NCBI GenBank assembly: GCA_026419785.1 | Contig: JAODTK010003765.1 | Span: 310,001-374,000, forward strand | Source: Sclerodactyla briareus | Taxonomy: Eukaryota; Echinodermata; Holothuroidea; Dendrochirotida; Sclerodactylidae | Reading direction: 5' to 3' | Length of the DNA: 64,000 nucleotides | Part shown: positions 34,735 through 48,100 of the stretch, piece after piece | How the letters are laid out: the number at the start of each line of letters is the position of its first letter | Numbering within the stretch: position 1 is the first letter of the stretch | Notes under the pieces: model-generated | The model's database searches: none | Seen by the model: the letters and a program-made list of their open reading frames with translations, nothing else | Told to the model about the DNA's origin: nothing | Program-made: the position numbers and the translations under genes

Positions 34735-35850
34735 AGATTTTAGTCTTATCCTGGTTAATGACCATTTTGTTTTCTTGCACCACGTTATACACAGGTCCAT
34801 GACGGTTTGCACTTAATTCAGTCCGTAGTCTTACCTCGGTTATAAAAAAGTAGTATCATCGACAAATATCTGCAGAAAATGAGTCAACAGATCAGACAGT
34901 CATATGTTTGCTATAAATAAAAATTGAGAGGGGTTTCCAAGAATGAACCTTGGGGAACTCCACATGGGAATGTCCCTGGGGGTGGACAGCACTCCGTCAC
35001 GTAAGTACTTTGTTTTCTCGAATAAGGTACTGGACGAGAACATTGAATTGCATTTGTCACATAAACCCTAAAACGCGAGTTTTTTGTTGTTTTTATGAAA
35101 ATGTATGATAAAGATGGATTGTCGTTTTTGTTAGCGTCAGCGAACAAGCGCCGGCAAATTTTGAATGAAGTCACGACAAAATATTGTAATGTGCCGCCTT
35201 ATATGTAAATTTTGAAGCGTATATTTGCTACATTTATTATATCAATTCATTTGGACGGAAAAAAATATGCATGACTATACCATTTGGTTTCAATTTTATC
35301 TAAATGTGGGTGAATGCATATATGTGACAATATTTATGTTAATTTGACGGCAATCCATCTTTAAACCCAGTCGAAGCCTCTAGAAATATTGGAGGTGCAT
35401 GCTGGAAAACTGGAAGACACGAATTGAAACATCATGGAAGCATACTTCATGAATAGATAGAGATCATTATATCAGGGCTGAGAAGGAAAAAAATTGAAAG
35501 CTTCAGCTACACAGGATCCGAATTTTTCAGTGTCGTGCATGACCAAATATTAGACTATCTACTTTGCCATGCCTGGTCGTTTCGATTGAAACAGTGAAAA
35601 ATTGCCGTAGTGCTTGTAGCTATCACGTTGTTCATTGCAAATGCTTGATGAAAATAGTTTTCTTCGCGCTGTGAATCACAAGTCACCGACTCCAATACGA
35701 TAGTGTCTGAATGGTTCCCTTTTTGGCCTATTACGCATATTAATGCTTCACGTATATCATTGGTAAACCATTGGTCGTTGTCCTTTTTACTTTTTTACTC
35801 CAGGTGCATGTCTATTACACATCTAAAAATCATTCCCAGTTTTAGGAACG
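34735..35850 (-). pseudogene. LINE reverse transcriptase remnant, single-copy region
   Basis: Minus strand: NDQWFTNDIREAL (about 35,785), then after a diverged stretch YSRKQSTYVTE, CGVPQGSFLE (about 34,965), FVDDTTF (about 34,855) and NKMVINQDKT (about 34,750). These match W(F/I)xxxIxxA, YLxxRKQYV, CGVPQGSxLGPLLF, FADDT and NKLxxNxxKT of LINE RTs, in order. Frameshifts make it a fossil. It is a different family from the LINE at 26.3-27.1 kb (CGVPQGS with a FVDD variant). Confidence 0.8.
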
Positions 35851-35859
35851 CAATATCTG

Positions 35860-38800
35860 TACATCTGTGTCGGAAGAAATGACCGTCAAGAAATTGGATA
35901 GGTCTATATTCCTGCGTTCGCGGTAGTGTTTCTCGTTTTTCGATTACATAGAGTCATGTAAGGTGCACGGCGTGTGATCACTTATGTGACTTGTGACCAT
36001 CACATTCGTGTTACTGTTCTGGGTAGGATAAACTGTTCTATCAATGTAGCAGACCTTTCTGTCTCTCGTTTTCACTCGCGTTACCATCTAAAAAGTTTTG
36101 AATATCAATTCTTGTGCCACCTTTCTGGAGGTACTATCAGGAGGTTCATGTGATATCACCTACTTTTACCAGAAAGCCAGTTTAAAAGCTTTCGGGTTTC
36201 AGACTTCACCTCTGTACCTCCAGATGACCTATTGACGACCCCAGAACAATAGGGTTCTGGAATTCATTCATGGGAACAACCTACCAAGTTGAAAACTTCA
36301 TGTCAATAAAGGTGGGTCGAGTATAGGGTTCCACCACAGCCCAAAATGGCCAAATTATGTTCTTTTCACAAATTTGCTAGTTTTGACCAAAATTAACCAC
36401 CAACCTATACCAAAAACAACAGGGTCATGTACTTCTCATAAGAAAGGTGCATACTAAATTTCAATCAGACCAACCATTTGGAGTTCACAAGGTTTCAGAC
36501 GTTGACCTCTAGTGACTCAGCTGACATACCCAAAAAACAATAGGTCAGTACTTACCCATGGGGAAAACACACCTACAAGTATGAGCCAGCCATCCGGTGG
36601 GGGTCGAGTATCGTGTCACAAGCCAGCGTTAATATCATACACGCAACAATAAAGACACACACACACAATGTCATGACTGCCATAGATTCCGCGGACTTCG
36701 TCAAGGAATTCAAAAAATATCAGTTAAGAAGAAATATAAGGTTTGGCATCATCTATGAAAACTGAAAACCATAAATCAGCTGAATCTGGAGGACGATATA
36801 AAATGCTAAAAACCATCTAATGAAGGGGAAAACTATTCAACCTATACTTTCTACCTCATCCACCTCGATTCAGAAGTCGTATAAAAAGTATCGTCCCCCT
36901 CTGTAATAGGCAGCGACCCCTCCACCATGTTCATTGCCCAGTCTGACGGTTATGGTATAGCCTCGCAGCAAACCGCTGGTCAGTGATGGAGTTATTTAGA
37001 AACGTTTTTGATACCAAATACGTTAAAATCTTACAGTCATTTGTGGTTCATCTCAGAATACGACACCCCTTTTTTAGGGTTCCTCGGCATGTAGTCTTGA
37101 GTTTTGGTATTGCTCATGCATGCCTGCAAGGTCATCGTCGTTAAGCTGGATCTGATGACAATCTATCTGATTGAGATATCGACACAAATTCCAATTAGAT
37201 GAATGTGTACTTGTGAGAACTACATCACATCACATCGTACTTCAACCGCTTGTTCATCTAAAACCGCTCAAAAGTGACTACATACTAAGAAATCTTTATA
37301 TAAATTAGTTCAGCGATTCCTGTACCAGAAATTGCTAAAGAAAATCATGCTCACCGCAGGGCATATCAGTGGTATCAGTTAGTATGTATCACGTAGGGGT
37401 TGAGTACTAGTCTGTCACCGATGGCGTCACTCATTGGGAGGCCTAACAGCATGAATATGGTACTGGACTTGCCGTAAGGTTATGAATATGCTAGCTGAAA
37501 CACCATGGCCAAATCATTTCTAAGTTAAAACCTATTTTGTTTTCTGGATCATGACGCAAAAAATGCATAATTCTGTGCAGGTCTAGGGCGGCAATTTGCT
37601 TGTTCCCCATGATGATTCTACGAATTTCCCAAGAGTTTGAGAATTAGTTACATGGACCATGGCCTTATACAATATTGTGTCAATAGGAAGCTTGATGTTC
37701 GGATGCTTAAAAAGTCACGTTTTTCATTATTTTAGTATCGTCGTGAATTCAACCATTTTAAGTAGACAACTGCTCCACTGCTAATCAAAGAATTATGTAA
37801 GTCCCACAGTAAATATGACTAGCAGAGCCACGACCAGGTGAACAAATTCTCCTACCACAGGACAATTGTGTGGAAAGGTTTGTTGTATCTCTGAATATGT
37901 TTCAGTTCCACATTTAGATTGGGACAAAATATCTCACACAGGGGAAAACAAAGAGAAGACAAATATGGGGACTTCAGATATCTGGGTTCGCAGGTGATTT
38001 AATTATTAGACAAGAAACTAACACTGAAACAATCATATTATAGAAACATAGGTCCCAAACTGTCCTGACAGACAATATGCACTCTATCTGAAACAACTCG
38101 TCATGCTTCCTGCTAGTCTGTGTGCCACTCCGAACAGTTCGCATTTTTCAATTGGCAGCTGACGAGCATAACTGCCATATTTAGGGCTTATAGCGCGAGG
38201 GAATTTTCTGCACATACTAACAAGTTTTTGGAATGCGAGCCACAACGCAAACGGGTGACTCTGACAGAGGGTATGGTATAGCTAGATTGAGTGAGCGAGA
38301 TATAAATGAGCACCCACACATTCAGGGGTATACAGTGGCTTCAGGCTTATGGTACACAGGGTCATTGACCATGTTTCCTCTGGAATGACATGAATGTGAT
38401 TACCGGTATATTTTATTCTCATAGTACCCGAGGGGGCCTCGGCTGGCAATACCTTGGTAATCTAGGGCCAACTCTCAAACTTTTAGTAGGGGAAAGGACA
38501 ACACCTATGCTTGAGGGGCAGTGATGGGTGCAAAGTACAAAAACGATTACAAGATCTGGAATATCCTTTGAGGGGAGGTGGTGAAGGAAAAAAGTAGAAA
38601 GCTTGAGCACTTTTCTTACTGGTACCTATTCAAAAACCATGTTTACAAACAATTTCTGGTACTAGTACCCAATGGTTAGTTCCGCGAGACTACACCATAG
38701 CTCAATACTAGTATTACCGTAACATACTGTTACAGCATCAACTACTCTGCAAAAAACCCCAAGTGGTAAAACCAGCTGGTAACACAGTACAAGAAGGGGT

Positions 38801-38900
38801 TGGAGGCGAATCCATTAGGCATAACAGTGCGTTTCTGCGTGACGCAGATCATTCATATCTCGTCGGTCCCGGAGGACGGAGAGTAGTGTAGTCAGCGTCA
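35860..38900. other. No gene seen apart from minisatellite
   Basis: AT-leaning single-copy DNA without recognisable coding or RNA genes. It contains the minisatellite at 36,190-36,610, a short CA run (36,657-36,667) and nothing else I can support. Confidence 0.4.
36190..36610. repeat. Minisatellite of about 145-bp units
   Basis: Three degenerate units with landmarks GGTTTCAGAC.TTGACCTCT, GACCTATTGAC, AACAATAGGGT and TCATGGGGA..AC (near 36,197, 36,357 and 36,490). The last unit ends at GGTCGAGTATCGTGTCACAAG. A different tandem repeat of similar style occurs at 55,880-56,470. Confidence 0.65.
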
Positions 38901-38904
38901 GTAC

Positions 38905-41900
38905 TTATATAAATGTGCCGGTCGCAACCTACCACGGTGCTATTTACTTTCACCGCATACGGAGAACCCCTTGCAAGAGCTCATGTCTATGCGATATCGA
39001 CTGTAGCTCTCGCAAGCGGTCGAGTTTTTTTTTGTGTCGACGCCAAATAGAGGAAATTCACAACGAAAACGAACAGGAAAATAGTAATTTTATGGGTTCG
39101 TCTGGAAGCCCTCCGAGGTATACTCATGGAAGAAAGGTAGATCAATCATAGCAAAATATTATTCGAGTTGCCGTTCTCAGCAGCGGCCCAACTATAGGGA
39201 TGCCTAGTGGGTAAGTTGCAATTAACTAAAACTAGCGAGCCTTGCCAGGAAATTCTGAGAAGAGTTGAACATTCAAGACCTTGCAGCGACGTCACCAGTT
39301 GGACCGAAGCGATGGTCACGCACCTGTGCTCATTGCCTAACACCTGGTCGCATGGAGACCGTGAGGATGATCACAAGCTGTCGCAAACCGTGCGATCGCA
39401 AAGGCTAATAGTTCATCCGTCAGTGACAGATTTTCACTGAATTGTGAATAATGACGTACGGGGAGCAGATGCGAGGCCGCCGATAGATCATAACGTTAAA
39501 GCTACGATTCAGCACCGCCGTTAACCAAATACAGAGGGTGGTTGTGCACAAGGGAATGAATGTTTATTTCAGATGCCAATTGCGCTTATTCGTACATGGT
39601 CTTGGAAAGTATATATATTGCATGAACTTCGTATTTCAGAGTATTTGGTGATTACAATTGTACGAAAGTCAAGTCGACCTAGCATGACAACTATACGTCA
39701 GATGAATACATGCAATGGTCACATGGGAATAGCATTCCTATTTCCTCACATTGGCACCAAGTGGCTTCTTTGGGTAATCAGGAGTCACGAGATTTTTTCT
39801 GCCTAAAGATTCTCGTAAACGGTCTCACCTGACTAAAATTGCACAACCGGAAATCCGTTCTTACCCGCAACAAGAATGGGGACGTCAGCGTCGCATACAA
39901 GAGTATAGGCGGGCTTCAAAGTGTCGTAAGCCAACCAGAGTGTGCACTCTTGGGCAAAGCATTGAATCTTAATCTTTTGGCCTTGAAGATCCAATTGGAA
40001 ACGCGTCTGCCTTTGTTAGGTCGCTAATTCCGCCACATTCAAATTTCAAAACGTTGCCGTTTGGAACGAGGTTCATCTATATGTTTCGGAACCAGATAGG
40101 CATATAGTTCTGATTGATGAAGCTGTTATTCACATCTTAAGAGCCAACATTCCAAAGCCTAACGGTACACTTTCAAGATCCGCAAATCTGGATTTCGAAA
40201 TGACCCCATGTTTTGATTCATTTTCAATAAAGTTTAGCCTGAATTTGGTTGTGTGTACTCAGAAGGTCAACATGCTATATGACCTATTCTCCTTTGTGCC
40301 CACTAGGCGCCATTTCGATTTCATTGACGCCACGAGGACCATTTTATCAATCGAGATTATTGGGACGGTATAGTAATGATTTAGTTGACTGTTGGTGACC
40401 AGCAAATTCAATAGACCACCCTGGGCCCTGTGACTTCCTGGCCGCCAATGAAACCCTCTGGTAAGTTTGCTCTCTTGACCGCATTTTGGATTCCTGTTCA
40501 AATCTGCTTGCTCCTCTTTTGAATAAATTGCTCAAAATTTTGACCCATGAAATTTCACTGATGTGGACATTCGGTTACTGTAGAAACACATAATATTATC
40601 AGCCAACTTCTTTCAATTGGTATAATATGATTGAAATATCATATAAATTTAAATCATATTCGATTTCATGAGTCAGGGTGCAGTCGAAATATTAATTTTG
40701 TTAATGATCAAGGGTACCGGTGGAAGATCCGGATTATATGAGACTCAAAATTCAGTTAATTGGTTCGTGTACCCTACATAATCGAAGGTAAATATCATCT
40801 CTGACAGAAATTCCACCATACCCCTAGCAACCGATTTTTTTTCGGTTCTAATGGGTGAACGTGGCAACATATAAAATCAAATAGATGTTCCCGTTCTAAC
40901 TACATATGGACAATATTTGACGAGAAAACATTGTTCATTTATTGAAAACCTTAGCTATGTATTTGATTTGATTTGATTCCTACGAGTTCGGGACGCCAAT
41001 TAAGGCTCATCGCATAACCCTCGCCGTATTGATCGGGGTCTGGATGATCACCGGCGATAGCTCGCCTCTCCGCTCAAATATGCTTCAGAGTAAATTCGAG
41101 ACGGGTGTAACCAATTCTAACATGCTCCCGGGACCGCCATTTGTCCCCATTCGAAAGACATCGGTGAACTCCAGGACCCGATCACTTTCTCGGAGCTGGA
41201 TTAGCGGAAGTTCAAGTTTCACGTGCGCCTGCTCCACAGCCGGACCGACAGAGTGAGACTTATCGCCATATCCCGTAACAAACCCCAGTAACCAAGAAAT
41301 TCCCACTGCATTACAGCAGAACCATGGCAGTGAAGACCAAGACCTCGCCCTCCGCAACTGTGAGTAACACCACTAGGAAAACGTCCCGGTGTCTGCTGAA
41401 TTTCGAACCGCTGGAATATTTGCTCGCAAGTGTCACTGATACAATCGTCCGCAAAAGTATAATATTCCGTCAGGATTGCGGACCCTTCAATACCATACAT
41501 GTACTATAACAGTTGTGGGCTATTTTTAATTTCATTGAGGCCATGGAGGGAGCGTCCACTGAGTAAACCTATACTGTCTATGGACCCCATGATTTCAGTT
41601 TAGTCCACAGGTGAAATTGTACCTGTAGTTTTTCGAATTCCACATCAATCTGAGAAAAGTTTACAAGACAGAGGTTATTGGAATTAAGATGGCGGCTATT
41701 TGAGTAATCTACCGAAATATTTAGCTGAGCGCCATTGAAGACCTTCTCGAATGTCCTGGAGCTACCAATGTGCGTCCATTTGAGTCCATCTGACCTTCAA
41801 AATTACTCCCAATTACTTCAGTGACTGCCATACTAAACTTCATTCTGGCGACTGTTCAATGGCCAACTACAACAATTGCATATGGTCTGCTAAATGTCCC

Positions 41901-43640
41901 TAACTATGAGTGTGTCACTACCAGAATCCGTCTACCAATTATCACAGTGCCGGATATCCGGGGAACCGCATGAATCACGGCTAATCCAGAATCCAAATCA
42001 GCGGCTGGAATAATACTCCAACTCAGGGTTTTGTTGCCCGTGAGATCTAACGTCATGTCTACGAAACCAGATATTTCATTTGGAACCCTAACCCCGACTA
42101 CAAGCGTTTTGAAAGAACATTTTTACATCATTTTCGAACATGTTATTCCAACCCGCCTTTTGTAGTTATCATTTGTTGGATATGTGTCACGTTTCAATTT
42201 TTTTCATTTTGACCATGTATTTACCGCCGACGGGTACTACGACGTCCGTCCATGGCTGAAACAAGAGCACAAACCTTGGGTCAGTAATTGAATTATGACC
42301 GCTCAATTGGCTCCCGTTCTCGGCGCAACAACTATTAGACTGTTTTTTGTGTGCGAAGGTGTCTCTTGCTCGATTTTTTTTTTCTGGGAGTGGACGGCGT
42401 TATTGCACTGGTTGCATTTTTGCAGGAGGGAAGATGCTAATCAGTCAATATAAAATAACAATAAATCCGTTGAAATACCTCCAAACGGCTTCCACCCCGG
42501 CGACCAAAGTCAGCCTCTACTGTTATTATCTTGTACCATCACGGACAACAACGCCAGCCAACCAAACCAGTCCTGATTACCCACTGATAGGCGCCTCGTT
42601 TTAACTCCCAATGGTCCGTTAGATTACTCTTGGCTGAAATCAATATGTTTGTAATTACCGATAACCAATCGTATCGATCATGCTGATATATTTTTACACT
42701 ACATTCGTTATACTACCACTGTGACCGTAATAACTGAATTTCTATATAACCTTATGCCGTTAGGATGACATCATGAAATATCACGCCCCTCTCGCATTCA
42801 GACATCGGCGCTTAGGTCCCGTCTACGAACCGAATTCCAGTGTATTCCGAGGATGAAAAACCCTCAGGTATAGACTTGTACTCATCTATGATGGAGTTTA
42901 TTCTTCCATAGATAGACCGTATGTCGTTCTCGCGAGGGCAAAAGACTGTCCTAGCAATACAGCACGACTGCATTGGTCGACGTCATCTGAAAAGAGAGAG
43001 AGAAAAGAGAGCACTAAGGACCGATCAGTAACAAGGAACAAAGTCAGAGGAGTTCTCTCCATGAATTGGTCATTATCAGCTGGAGATCGGTCTAGTGATA
43101 AGTCAGTTCACAATGTCGAACGCTCACGCCTGGAAGGACGTGTTTGGTATGGCTGCTACAAGGCTGCTAACAGTTTTGCTACGTGTGGAATACGCAGACT
43201 ACTTCTTGGAATCAGTCTCCAAGGACCTCCGTTAGGTCTTCAGAAGTTCAAATGATAGAATTGTGAGTCTCTCTCATACTGGTTGCTTGTATGGTGTTAT
43301 ATGATCCTAGCGCGAGTGCCGGGCAGACATGCCGGGGTACTGCCTGTCGTAGACTAAGAATTGGACTGTGGATTAGGATCGAGAAAACACGCCCAAACAG
43401 TATCTGCTTGTATGGTAGTACAACCATTTCTACCTCAGCCTTGACAACTGACACTACTCGGACTCCCAGCTGCCCGAAAACAAATAATGACCATTGCAAT
43501 TTTACTTTGACAATAAGTAGTCGAATGGGTTCAATCAACGTATTCGACTTTAATCCTCAGTATAGACTGATAGACTGAGTGCCTCTTGTGGCGCAACTCA
43601 TGTTCCAGCTTAAAGCCGCCTCACGCTCACTCCAACGCCA
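38905..43640. other. Single-copy region with unassigned exon-like frames
   Basis: No gene could be named. Frames that look mildly coding: a Cys-rich stretch without an ATG start at 38,915-39,151; a 117-codon frame without an early ATG at about 40,022-40,375; minus-strand frames at 41,500-41,085; a frame after a good acceptor TTGCATTTTTGCAG at 42,424 running to 42,604; and 43,291-43,578. Acceptor-like TTTATTTCAG lies at 39,563-39,572. A run of this length contains such frames by chance. Confidence 0.35.
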
Positions 43641-44987
43641 TTATGTCTCGGAAAGAAGTAACTAGAGAGATAACAGTACTCTAGACCAGCACTAGTTTAG
43701 AGCTAAAAAGAATGATTACCTTAGTCGCCTCTGCTCCGACGGGGCAGTCGAAAACCACCCGATCTTTTGATTCATCATGTCATATACGTTGAATGACTTC
43801 CGCTGAAGATGGAGAAACCTTATTCAGCGGATAGAATACACGTTCACAGTCTACCAAACCAGGTATTGAGTCATTATGGCACATATGTACAAAGAGGAGC
43901 CTGTAAAAAATAGTTTACAGAACAAGGACAGAACGAAAATCTCCTGAACTTGTCATTTGCATTACATCCATAATTAAGAGCAGCGAGGAAAACACCTCCC
44001 TCTGCAGAAACCGTTTATCCCAGGTTCCGTTTGAGTAGTGATTTATTTATGTGATACTGATTCATCCATCTAATCAACCCCTCTGTCGCCTCTATTCTAC
44101 TACCTATTTATCCATCTAACGTCAATAAAATTACTTCTTCAAACAAATGGGAACTCACTATATGGGCTACAGTCCATAAATGGTACTTGCTGACCGACTA
44201 TGCCGTTTATACCAATTGAATTTTGAACATTTTAACATAATTTTCACAAAATTTTAGAGTTGACCCCTGACCCTTAACGTTCATAGCAGGTACCGGCTAA
44301 ATGGCTAAGTTAACAACTGACCAGAATTCCCGTATGAGCTAAAGTGCGACGTTTCCGCGAGAATTTTTGTTCAAATTTGGAGGAAGTTCCTCCATACATT
44401 TTACAGATGGAATCTTAGATCTAGATTTAAGGAGCAAGCAGGAGGGGAGCAGAGCGGTAGGTAGGACCTCTTTTATAAGGTTAGGAGACAAGGCGGTTGG
44501 CGTCAGCCTAAGGTATTGTATAGCTATTAGATTCGAATAAGCGGCAGAATGGCTGAACCCATAGCCTCTATTCTCGGTGTCCCCGTCACCTTAAAGCAGA
44601 GTGAGTGGAAAGAAAATGTCATTACTCACCTGGCCTGTCCCATTAGCTTGTGAGCCTCGTCGTCGGGGCTATCCTCATAGTCCGATGGAAATTGTTTTCC
44701 GTCAGTCCTTGTAAACTCTCTATTACAATGTGGCTCCTGAATGTTCCTGGCGGCATTTGGGACATGCTGTTCCAGGCTTTGGTTATTTCTGCCTTTCGTT
44801 CCTCCTTTCCCCCTTTTTTCTTGGCATGCTGATTCCGCCTTCCTCATGTTTGTTTCTCTAAGAATCTTTGTTCACCCCTACTCAGTTTGTAGATATGTCT
44901 AACGTTAGTAAGAAACACTCTCAATTCATAATATTGGACGAGACATTTGGTGTAGCTGTGTGAGGTAGTCCCCTCCGTCCGACCTAA

Positions 44988-45085
44988 ATCACGGGATTCC
45001 ATCCGGTCCAGCAAGCTCGTTAAAAGCCATGGTCTTTGAAGCCTTTCTGCTCCCTCGAATGATGCACTTTTATCTAGGAGATTGG
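44988..45085 (-). pseudogene. LINE reverse-transcriptase scrap (copy B)
   Basis: Counterpart of the fragment at 3,785-3,895. The minus strand reads SFEGAER in one frame and NELAGPDGIP in another, a frameshift between them. An open minus-strand frame of about 90 codons runs across it (45,116 down to 44,844), followed by another of 73 codons. Neither has further recognisable family motifs. Confidence 0.55.
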
Positions 45086-45119
45086 ACCGGGTTCTGCGGA
45101 AGGCTGTTAGTGACATAGC

Positions 45120-48100
45120 TGTTGTAGTAATACGAATATTCCACGTGCTCCTTCCATCTTTGACCGATTGGTTAGAAATAAAAACATGTCCATAGATAGT
45201 GGGTCAGCCAGTAGGCCCCACGGAGCTGGCGGACATTGATTCAAGTTATTTGGCGCGTAATTAGAATGTAACATTAAGTAAAAGTAAAACAAGCTTGAGT
45301 ACAAATGGAACCACCTTTGAGACGCATTTTGTGTAAGTTGAACATCTGATCAGGTAACCACTCGTTAACGATCCCTGTACTCCAACACTACCACGCAATG
45401 ATCATAACCATTCCTGAACGAATCATCTAAATATCTGAGCTGGTTTTTCAACTACGATAATACGATATGTAACATGTCTTGATTGCGCAGCATTGACTAT
45501 TCCCATGGCTTCCTCCAGGGAGGGAGACGCATGGCCTAGGACAGCATATCCCGGTATGTCGGACTGAAATGATCATTTTTATTTATTAGTATAATTCGAC
45601 GTAAACCTAAGGCTTGTCACGAAATTACTGCTCATTGGAGTAAGTATAATCGTGAGAATGATATGCCCGCCACCCACATTCACTACACAACACCACATCA
45701 ATTTATAACCACAGTCGGGCGCGCATTGTCCTCTAGATTGCCATCAGGGTTTGATAGGGTGGGTTAACAGAATACATCCCCATACATTTATGTTGGCCAT
45801 TTCATCGTGACAAGAAGTAATGTCTGGGCTGTAGGGCAATCACTGTGAAGAAGAACAGAGGGTCTATATGAACAACAAAAAAAACAGCTTTCCTTATTGA
45901 AGATAAAGTTTTATAGTAGGATAGAGTATTTGAAATACTTCTCAGAATATTGTGGCTATGTTTAACCAAAATTTGAATGGATCACATGCTTGAAAGAAAT
46001 CCCATACCAATCCAGTGAACCGTCCTCATTAGAAAAGAGGAGAAGAACAATCCACTTTACATTGAGTTTGGAAGGGATGCATGTATACCTATCAATAGTA
46101 CGATCGGATGCATCGGTTCTGATATAAAGAGTACGGCTGTTCAAAACGGTATAGTATTAGCTCATACGGTACGAGTAAACCGTCTGTGCCCGATAACTGC
46201 CCATTCGTTCAATTTTTAGTCGCACAAGCTCTATTAGCAAATTTATGCCCTCTTTCTATTTGGTCCTGCCGCGCCTATTAAATCGATGGCAATATTTGTC
46301 CCACCCCGATTTCTATATCTTATTCTCACATCGTAACCAAGTGAGGCAAGTTGCTTTACCCGCCTCTAGCAACATTTACCAATAGGTCTGTAATGGCAGT
46401 GGGGGTTCTTCCCTTACTATGTGTTGATGTCTCTATGTGTGTACATCTTCCCCGCGATAAACCAAGGTAACGAACCCCTATCTCTTGTCTAAAGCAAACA
46501 TGGAATTTGTAAAATATTATGCATCATTGCTAGATTCTATATTAGGCTTCATGGAACCACAACCTAGGTGGCCAACGTGCGATCAAACTAACTAGTAAGG
46601 GTAGCACATGTTGAGTAACACGTCCTTTGAAAAGACTTAACCCTGACTCACGCTTGATTTCACAAACCAATGCTTTTAAGTGTGAACCAATGTAAGTGGA
46701 CTGAGGGAAAGTATTGGTCAATCACCTACAGAAAGTTCTCATCACATCACCACATCGCAAAGAAATTTGCAGCATATTGCAACTATGATTATGCCTGTTA
46801 TGTATTACCATCGTGCAACAGGTGGTAGTTTATTGCGCAGACATCTGATATCCCTTGAGGTCATGGCAAATGAAACACCAAACATCCATGTGAAAAAGTT
46901 GGAGGATGGAAACTTCCCTACCCTGATCGCAATACCTGGTAATTAACAGGTGACTGTCAACCATTAAACAGTCAACTTCGAAAGGTAAACAGAGTATTCC
47001 TATACGAAGTCCCTGGCATCATCATGTGTACGGGTGTCTACCTGCATATCGGTTCGTTGGTAACTTTAAAGATGAGGAGATTTTTGTCGCCTCAACTGAC
47101 AACTGTGCTAACAATCTGCTATAAGGCACCAAGACATATTTTCCTCAAGCATCATCACGTGACGTAGGGCTTGTCAGACGTCGCAAATACTTGGTGACTG
47201 GCACACACGTATTTAGGTAATCATACTCTACGCCCTCGGTATAGCTAACAGAGACAACCTAGCTGATGAGTTGCGTTTCTTGCTTCCTTGTTGCGTGAAG
47301 GCGGACCGTGTATATCAGAATAGCAGGAAATGCGGATCTGCTGGTCGTACTATATGAGGTCATATGTTACGTTTCGGAGTCACTATGTCTGAGGACGTGC
47401 TTCTCTCTCGAAAATGTTGTTGGAGAACTGCAGACCCGTGACCAAACAGATGAAGTTGTACGATTCCACCCCAGCCCGGTCATTTTCGGAATGTTGTTGA
47501 GGTCCCACCACCCAGGTATTCTTCAATTTCCTATACAGGCAGCATCAACTGAGAAAGCTGGGTCATGAGAATGGAGTCACGGAGATATCCCTCTACTTTA
47601 CTGTATCCAAACCTCCAAGTACAGACACTGTCTTGGAATCAGACAGAGAGATAAAATGCCACTGCTCCTGACGTTTACACTGAACTAATGAAAGGAGTCG
47701 CTGTCAGACGAAATCACAGCTGGCAGTCACAACGGAACGCACATGCTACAGAAAAAGAGCGGTCATAGGTCACGGCATAACCCTATCGAAGCTGCCGTCG
47801 AACCAAGTGGAGTTACTGGACCTTTGGGGAGAATTTCAGAAACCAATTCGATGCACAATTGGGCACAGTTGTGAAATAGTCACACATCCTTTCGAATATA
47901 AAGCAAATGATCATTATGGATATGAAGTCATGATCGATAAATGTTGGTCTTGTTTCTCACATACGTCATTTTCCTGAAAAGTTGGTTCTCCCGAAATTTT
48001 TCCAGTAGCTCGTTTTGCAAGGTTGACCACCAAGGTTGCGAACCTATGCTCATATAGCCTAAATATTATTTTAGACCATTTTTCAAGTGTACAACCTTTT

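Noticed and set aside
38900-39151. TATA-box promoter (TTATATAAATG at 38,905) with a Cys-rich product
   Set aside because: The frame has no ATG start, its upstream acceptor is poor, and an AT-rich octamer is expected by chance.
40220-40232. AATAAA poly-A signal at about 40,227
   Set aside because: It falls inside the open frame 40,022-40,375 and AATAAA is common by chance.
44626-45116. Consecutive minus-strand frames of 90 and 73 codons as a host gene
   Set aside because: One part contains a LINE RT motif and the rest is not kept in frame in copy A.
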